From Rhodospirillaceae bacterium (GTDB lineage: Bacteria; Pseudomonadota; Alphaproteobacteria; UBA8366; GCA-2717185), in the NCBI GenBank assembly GCA_028817685.1, contig JAPPPC010000692.1, forward strand, positions 1 to 9,002: DNA of 9,002 nucleotides, given 5' to 3'. Numbering within the stretch: position 1 is the first letter of the stretch; every line of letters begins with the position of its first letter. The notes below the pieces were generated by a model that saw only the letters and a program-made list of their open reading frames with translations, did not search any database and was not told the DNA's origin. The position numbers and the translations under genes are program-made. This document shows, in pieces, positions 6,712-9,002 of this stretch.

Positions 6712-6723
6712 AAGAGCGCTCTT
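6712..6723. repeat. 12-bp perfect palindrome at the end of the intact motB-like gene
   Basis: AAGAGCGCTCTT is its own reverse complement and overlaps the stop codon (6724-6722) of the motB-like gene. It has no loop and no T-run, so it is not an intrinsic terminator. It could be a protein-binding site or chance. Confidence 0.4.
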
Positions 6724-7657
6724 ACTCGTTGCGGAAAATCCGCGGCGGGGCGGGCGGTAGGTCGGTGCGATCCTTGTCCTCCCGCTGCAGCATGATGATC
6801 AGCCGCCGATTCCGGGGGGACGCAGGGTCGTCTTCGAGCAGCGGGACGCGATCCGCGAAACCGGTGACCCGGACAAACCGTTTGGAGGAAATGCCGTTTT
6901 CCTCGAGCTCTCGCCGGCCGGCATTGGCACGTTCGAGCGACAATTCCCAGTTCGTCTTCCCGGTGGTCGACCGAAACGGTTCGGAGTCGGTGTGGCCGGA
7001 TATCTTCAACTTGTTAGGCAGGCGCTCAATCACGCTGGCGATCAGCAACAGCAGTGTCTTGGTCCGCTCGTTCAGCTCCGCGCCGCCCGGCTTGAACATT
7101 GCCGAGTCCTTTTGGTCGATGAGCTGAACTTCCATCCCCTCGTCGTTGATATCGATTTTGATCGCTTCATGCAGGTCGCGGAGTTCAGGGATATCGTCGA
7201 GCGCTTGCTGGATCGCCGCCTCGGCCGCCTTGAACTGCTTGGCCTCGTTGTCCGATTTGCTGTCGGTGACATTCGGCGCATCGTCTTGCAAATCCGGGAC
7301 CGGAATATCCTCCTTGATTTCCTTGTCACCGGTTTCGACTTCGGCGGTGGGGGCCATTTGCGCCGAGGTTGATGGTGTTTGGACCGGCCCGGGATCGGTC
7401 GCGGACGTTCCTCCGAAAACGCCGTCACCGCCGCTCGTACCGGTTTTCTGGCCGATCGGCAGGAAGTAGTTGGATATGCCCTCAAGCTTCTCCTGCACCG
7501 TTGCATTCAACAGCCAGAGCAGAAGAAAGAACGCCATCATGGCGGTCACGAAATCCGCATAGGCGACTTTCCACGCGCCGCCATGGGGGGCTGGCGGCGG
7601 CGGCTTCACCTTTTTGATGATTATTTCGCGTTCTTCTTCCGCGGTCTCTTCGCTCAT
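6722..7657 (-). CDS. motB: Flagellar motor stator protein MotB (intact paralogue)
   Basis: A 311-residue MotB, the stator subunit that anchors the motor to peptidoglycan and carries the ion-binding aspartate. Order of parts: a charged cytoplasmic tail (1-24); one membrane helix (about 30-50) with 'W-K-V-A-Y-A-D-F-V-T-A-M-M-A-F-F', where D35 matches E. coli MotB D32; a plug-like amphipathic segment (52-66, 'V-Q-E-K-L-E-G-I-S-N-Y-F-L-P'); a long acidic and Pro/Ser/Thr-rich periplasmic linker (about 70-135); and an OmpA-like peptidoglycan-binding domain with 'I-S-G-H-T-D-S-E-P' (219-227, D224), 'N-W-E-L-S-x-x-R-A' (236-244) and 'N-R-R-L-I-I-M-L' (283-290). A Pro-rich tail follows. It starts one base after the stop codon of a second, frameshifted motB-like gene (TGA-G-ATG), with no strong Shine-Dalgarno of its own, suggesting translational coupling. 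Whether it uses protons or sodium cannot be told from sequence alone. Confidence 0.93.
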   Translation of the reverse strand: MSEETAEEEREIIIKKVKPPPPAPHGGAWKVAYADFVTAMMAFFLLLWLLNATVQEKLEGISNYFLPIGQKTGTSGGDGVFGGTSATDPGPVQTPSTSAQMAPTAEVETGDKEIKEDIPVPDLQDDAPNVTDSKSDNEAKQFKAAEAAIQQALDDIPELRDLHEAIKIDINDEGMEVQLIDQKDSAMFKPGGAELNERTKTLLLLIASVIERLPNKLKISGHTDSEPFRSTTGKTNWELSLERANAGRRELEENGISSKRFVRVTGFADRVPLLEDDPASPRNRRLIIMLQREDKDRTDLPPAPPRIFRNE

Positions 7658-7658
7658 C

Positions 7659-8595
7659 TCACTGACCCCGGCCGGCTCGCGATGCGTCGGAAGATTGCTC
7701 TGATTGTTTGTCCGCCGTTCGGACCAACAGGATGCTCACCCGGCGGTTGCTGGGGGCGTTGGGCTCTTTCGGGAACAAATGCTCCGTGTCCGCCCGGCCG
7801 ACAACATCGGCGATGCGGTCCGCCGGCAGGCCCGCCTTGACCATCGTGCGGCGCGCCGAATTGGCGCGGTCGCCGGACAGCTCCCAATTGGAATAGGTGG
7901 CATCGGGCGGCAGGGGCGCTGAATCGGTGTGCCCGCTGATCGAAACCGGATTGGGGAAGCGCACGATGATGCGGCCAACGATCTGCAGCAACGCTTCGAA
8001 ATACGGGGTGAGCTCTGCGCTGCCGGGTTTGAACATCGTCACCCTTTCCCGGTCGATGAGCTGGGTGCGCAGACCTTCCGGGGTTTCGTCGATCAGCAGG
8101 CTGTCCTGGAATTCGCTCAGCTCGCTGCTCTGTTCAACGGCGAGGCGTAAATCGGCCTGCGCCTGCTGGAACGCCTGCTCTTCACGCTGTCTCGCTTCGA
8201 AATTTGTGCTGCCCGGGTTCGGGGAATCGGAGGTCAGCGCGGCTTCCCCCTTACCCTGTCGCTCCTTCGGGCCGCCTGCCGAAGGGATCGGGATCGTCAC
8301 CGTCGGCGGCGAACCGGCGGACCGCAGATTGCCGATCGCCGCGACCGCCAGGCCGCCCATCAGCCCGCCATCGCCGCTGGTTGCCGGTGGTAATCGTTTG
8401 CGGTTGAAAATAGTCCGACAGGCCCTGTTTCTGATCGCTGGTGGTGGCGTTCAAAAGCCATAGCAACAGGAAAAACGCCATCATCGCGGTCACGAAGTCC
8501 GCATAGGCGACCTTCCACGCGCCGCCATGGGCGCCATCATCGCCCTTCAGCTTCTTCTTGAGAATTAACGGTTCTAGGGCTTCTTCGTCGGACAT
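7659..8595 (-). pseudogene. motB: MotB-like stator gene interrupted by a single-base frameshift
   Basis: Two overlapping frames together spell one complete MotB. The first frame (8595 leftwards, ending in a stop at 8251) gives MSDEEALEPLILKKKLKGDD, a membrane helix with the ion-binding aspartate D33 ('A-Y-A-D-F-V-T-A-M-M'), a plug-like 'L-S-D-Y-F-Q-P-Q-T-I-T-T-G-N', then Arg-rich nonsense. The second frame (to 7659) carries 'S-G-D-G-G-L-M-G-G', a Gln-rich linker and the OmpA-like domain ('I-S-G-H-T-D-S-A-P', 'N-W-E-L-S-x-D-R-A-N', 'N-R-R-V-S-I-L-L-V'). Removing one G of the GG at 8379-8380 joins them as T-T-G-N-S-G-D-G-G-L-M, which aligns with K-T-G-T-S-G-G-D-G-V-F in the neighbouring paralogue. 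The corrected length would be about 311 residues. As written, translation yields a truncated membrane peptide; a restart at the ATG at 8360 would lack the membrane helix. AGGAGG lies an unusually long 16 nt before the ATG. A sequencing error is a real alternative to true gene decay. Confidence 0.8.
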
Positions 8596-8626
8596 CGTGG
8601 TCGATCAACCGCCTCCTCGCGCGGCG

Positions 8627-9002
8627 CTACACGGGCGGCAGCTCACCGCAGGCTTCTTCCAGTTCGGCGAAGGTTGGCCGCTGATGCGACTGCAGCACCT
8701 TGCGCGCGAATTCGACGGTCACCGCCGGCGCATAGCCTTGCAGATAGGCCAGAATGCCGGCCTTCATACAGATGAAATAGGCGTGCTCATCCTCCGCGAT
8801 GTTCTTCACCGACGCGGCCATAGGGCCGAAGAAGCCGTAGCACAACAGAATACCGAGGAAGGTCCCGACCAGCGCGGCGGCGATCAGCCCGCCGAGAATC
8901 TCGGGCGGCTCGGAAATCGACCCCATCGTGACGATAACGCCGAGCACCGCGGCGAGCGGCGATGCCCCGGCTCCTTCGGTGTGAATTTTAGCGTCGATCA
9001 GC
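8627..9002 (-). CDS. motA: Flagellar motor stator protein MotA (C-terminal part, runs off right edge)
   Basis: The last 124 residues of a MotA-like proton/ion channel subunit; the N-terminal half, with TM1-2 and most of the cytoplasmic loop, is outside the window. Visible parts are TM3 ('A-A-V-L-G-V-I-V-T-M-G-S-I'), 'S-E-P-P-E-I-L-G-G-L-I', TM4 ('A-A-A-L-V-G-T-F-L-G-I-L-L-C-Y-G-F-F-G-P'), where the final proline matches E. coli P222, and the cytoplasmic tail with 'V-E-F-A-R-K-V-L' and 'R-P-T-F-A-E-L-E-E'. The frame is open to the right edge. The stretch just before TM3 reads 'H-T-E-G-A-G-A-S-P-L-A-A-V-L-G' and lacks the usual 'D-A-L-P-A-F-G-I-V' segment, about 15 residues shorter than E. coli MotA here. 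It is followed after 31 bp by the frameshifted motB-like gene, consistent with a motA-motB operon. Confidence 0.88.
   Translation of the reverse strand, partial: LIDAKIHTEGAGASPLAAVLGVIVTMGSISEPPEILGGLIAAALVGTFLGILLCYGFFGPMAASVKNIAEDEHAYFICMKAGILAYLQGYAPAVTVEFARKVLQSHQRPTFAELEEACGELPPV

Noticed and set aside
6669..6721. Intrinsic terminator between the intact motB and the RDD gene
   Set aside because: The only clear dyad is a loopless 12-bp palindrome without a following U-run, so continued transcription is more likely.
8251..8360. Arg-rich C-terminal tail of the first motB frame as a genuine novel domain
   Set aside because: The same bases in the other frame encode a continuation that matches the paralogue, so the Arg/Gly-rich tail is out-of-frame translation after the single-base insertion.
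7659..8360. Separate short OmpA-domain gene starting at the ATG at 8360
   Set aside because: The ATG corresponds to an internal Met in the reconstructed MotB, and the product would have no signal peptide or membrane anchor. A frameshifted gene explains it better, although reinitiation cannot be excluded.

Overview
The window looks like a chromosomal segment of a GC-rich, flagellated alphaproteobacterium, most likely from the Rhodospirillales. This rests on the family flavour of RecO, ParC, the Bpt-type aminoacyl-tRNA-protein transferase, and the MotA/MotB proteins; the taxonomic placement is inference from memory of these families, not a search.

Layout. Bases 1-159 (minus) hold the start of a DUF1445/YcsI-type putative hydro-lyase that runs off the left edge. 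A 150-bp divergent region separates it from a small NIPSNAP-like protein (310-618, plus). Facing that gene is a compact cobalt-type nitrile hydratase operon on the minus strand: alpha subunit (1631-2242), beta subunit (978-1631) and accessory/activator protein (622-981), joined by 1- and 4-base overlaps. Divergent from it, on the plus strand, are two housekeeping genes, recO (2350-3096) and parC (3157-5379).

From 5376 to the right edge everything is on the minus strand. In transcription order (right to left) it holds the 3' part of a motA-like stator gene, a motB-like gene broken by a single-base frameshift, a second intact motB-like gene starting one base after the first one's stop, an RDD-family membrane protein, and bpt. 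Gaps of 31, 1, 56 and 33 bp suggest one transcription unit, although RDD and Bpt have no obvious role in motility.

The most noteworthy region is the stator cluster. It has two tandem MotB paralogues behind one MotA. The first MotB has a clean +1-base lesion that the paralogue lets one place to two bases, and the adjacent MotA appears to lack about 15 residues just before TM3, including the position of the conserved loop proline. Either this motA-motB pair is decaying, or the assembly has errors there; if corrected, it would be a one-MotA/two-MotB stator locus. A second point is a perfect 9-bp inverted repeat enclosing the bpt start codon, just after the RDD stop codon, which would suit translational coupling. 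I see no mobile elements, CRISPR arrays, tRNAs or rRNAs. There is no gene-free stretch longer than 300 bases.
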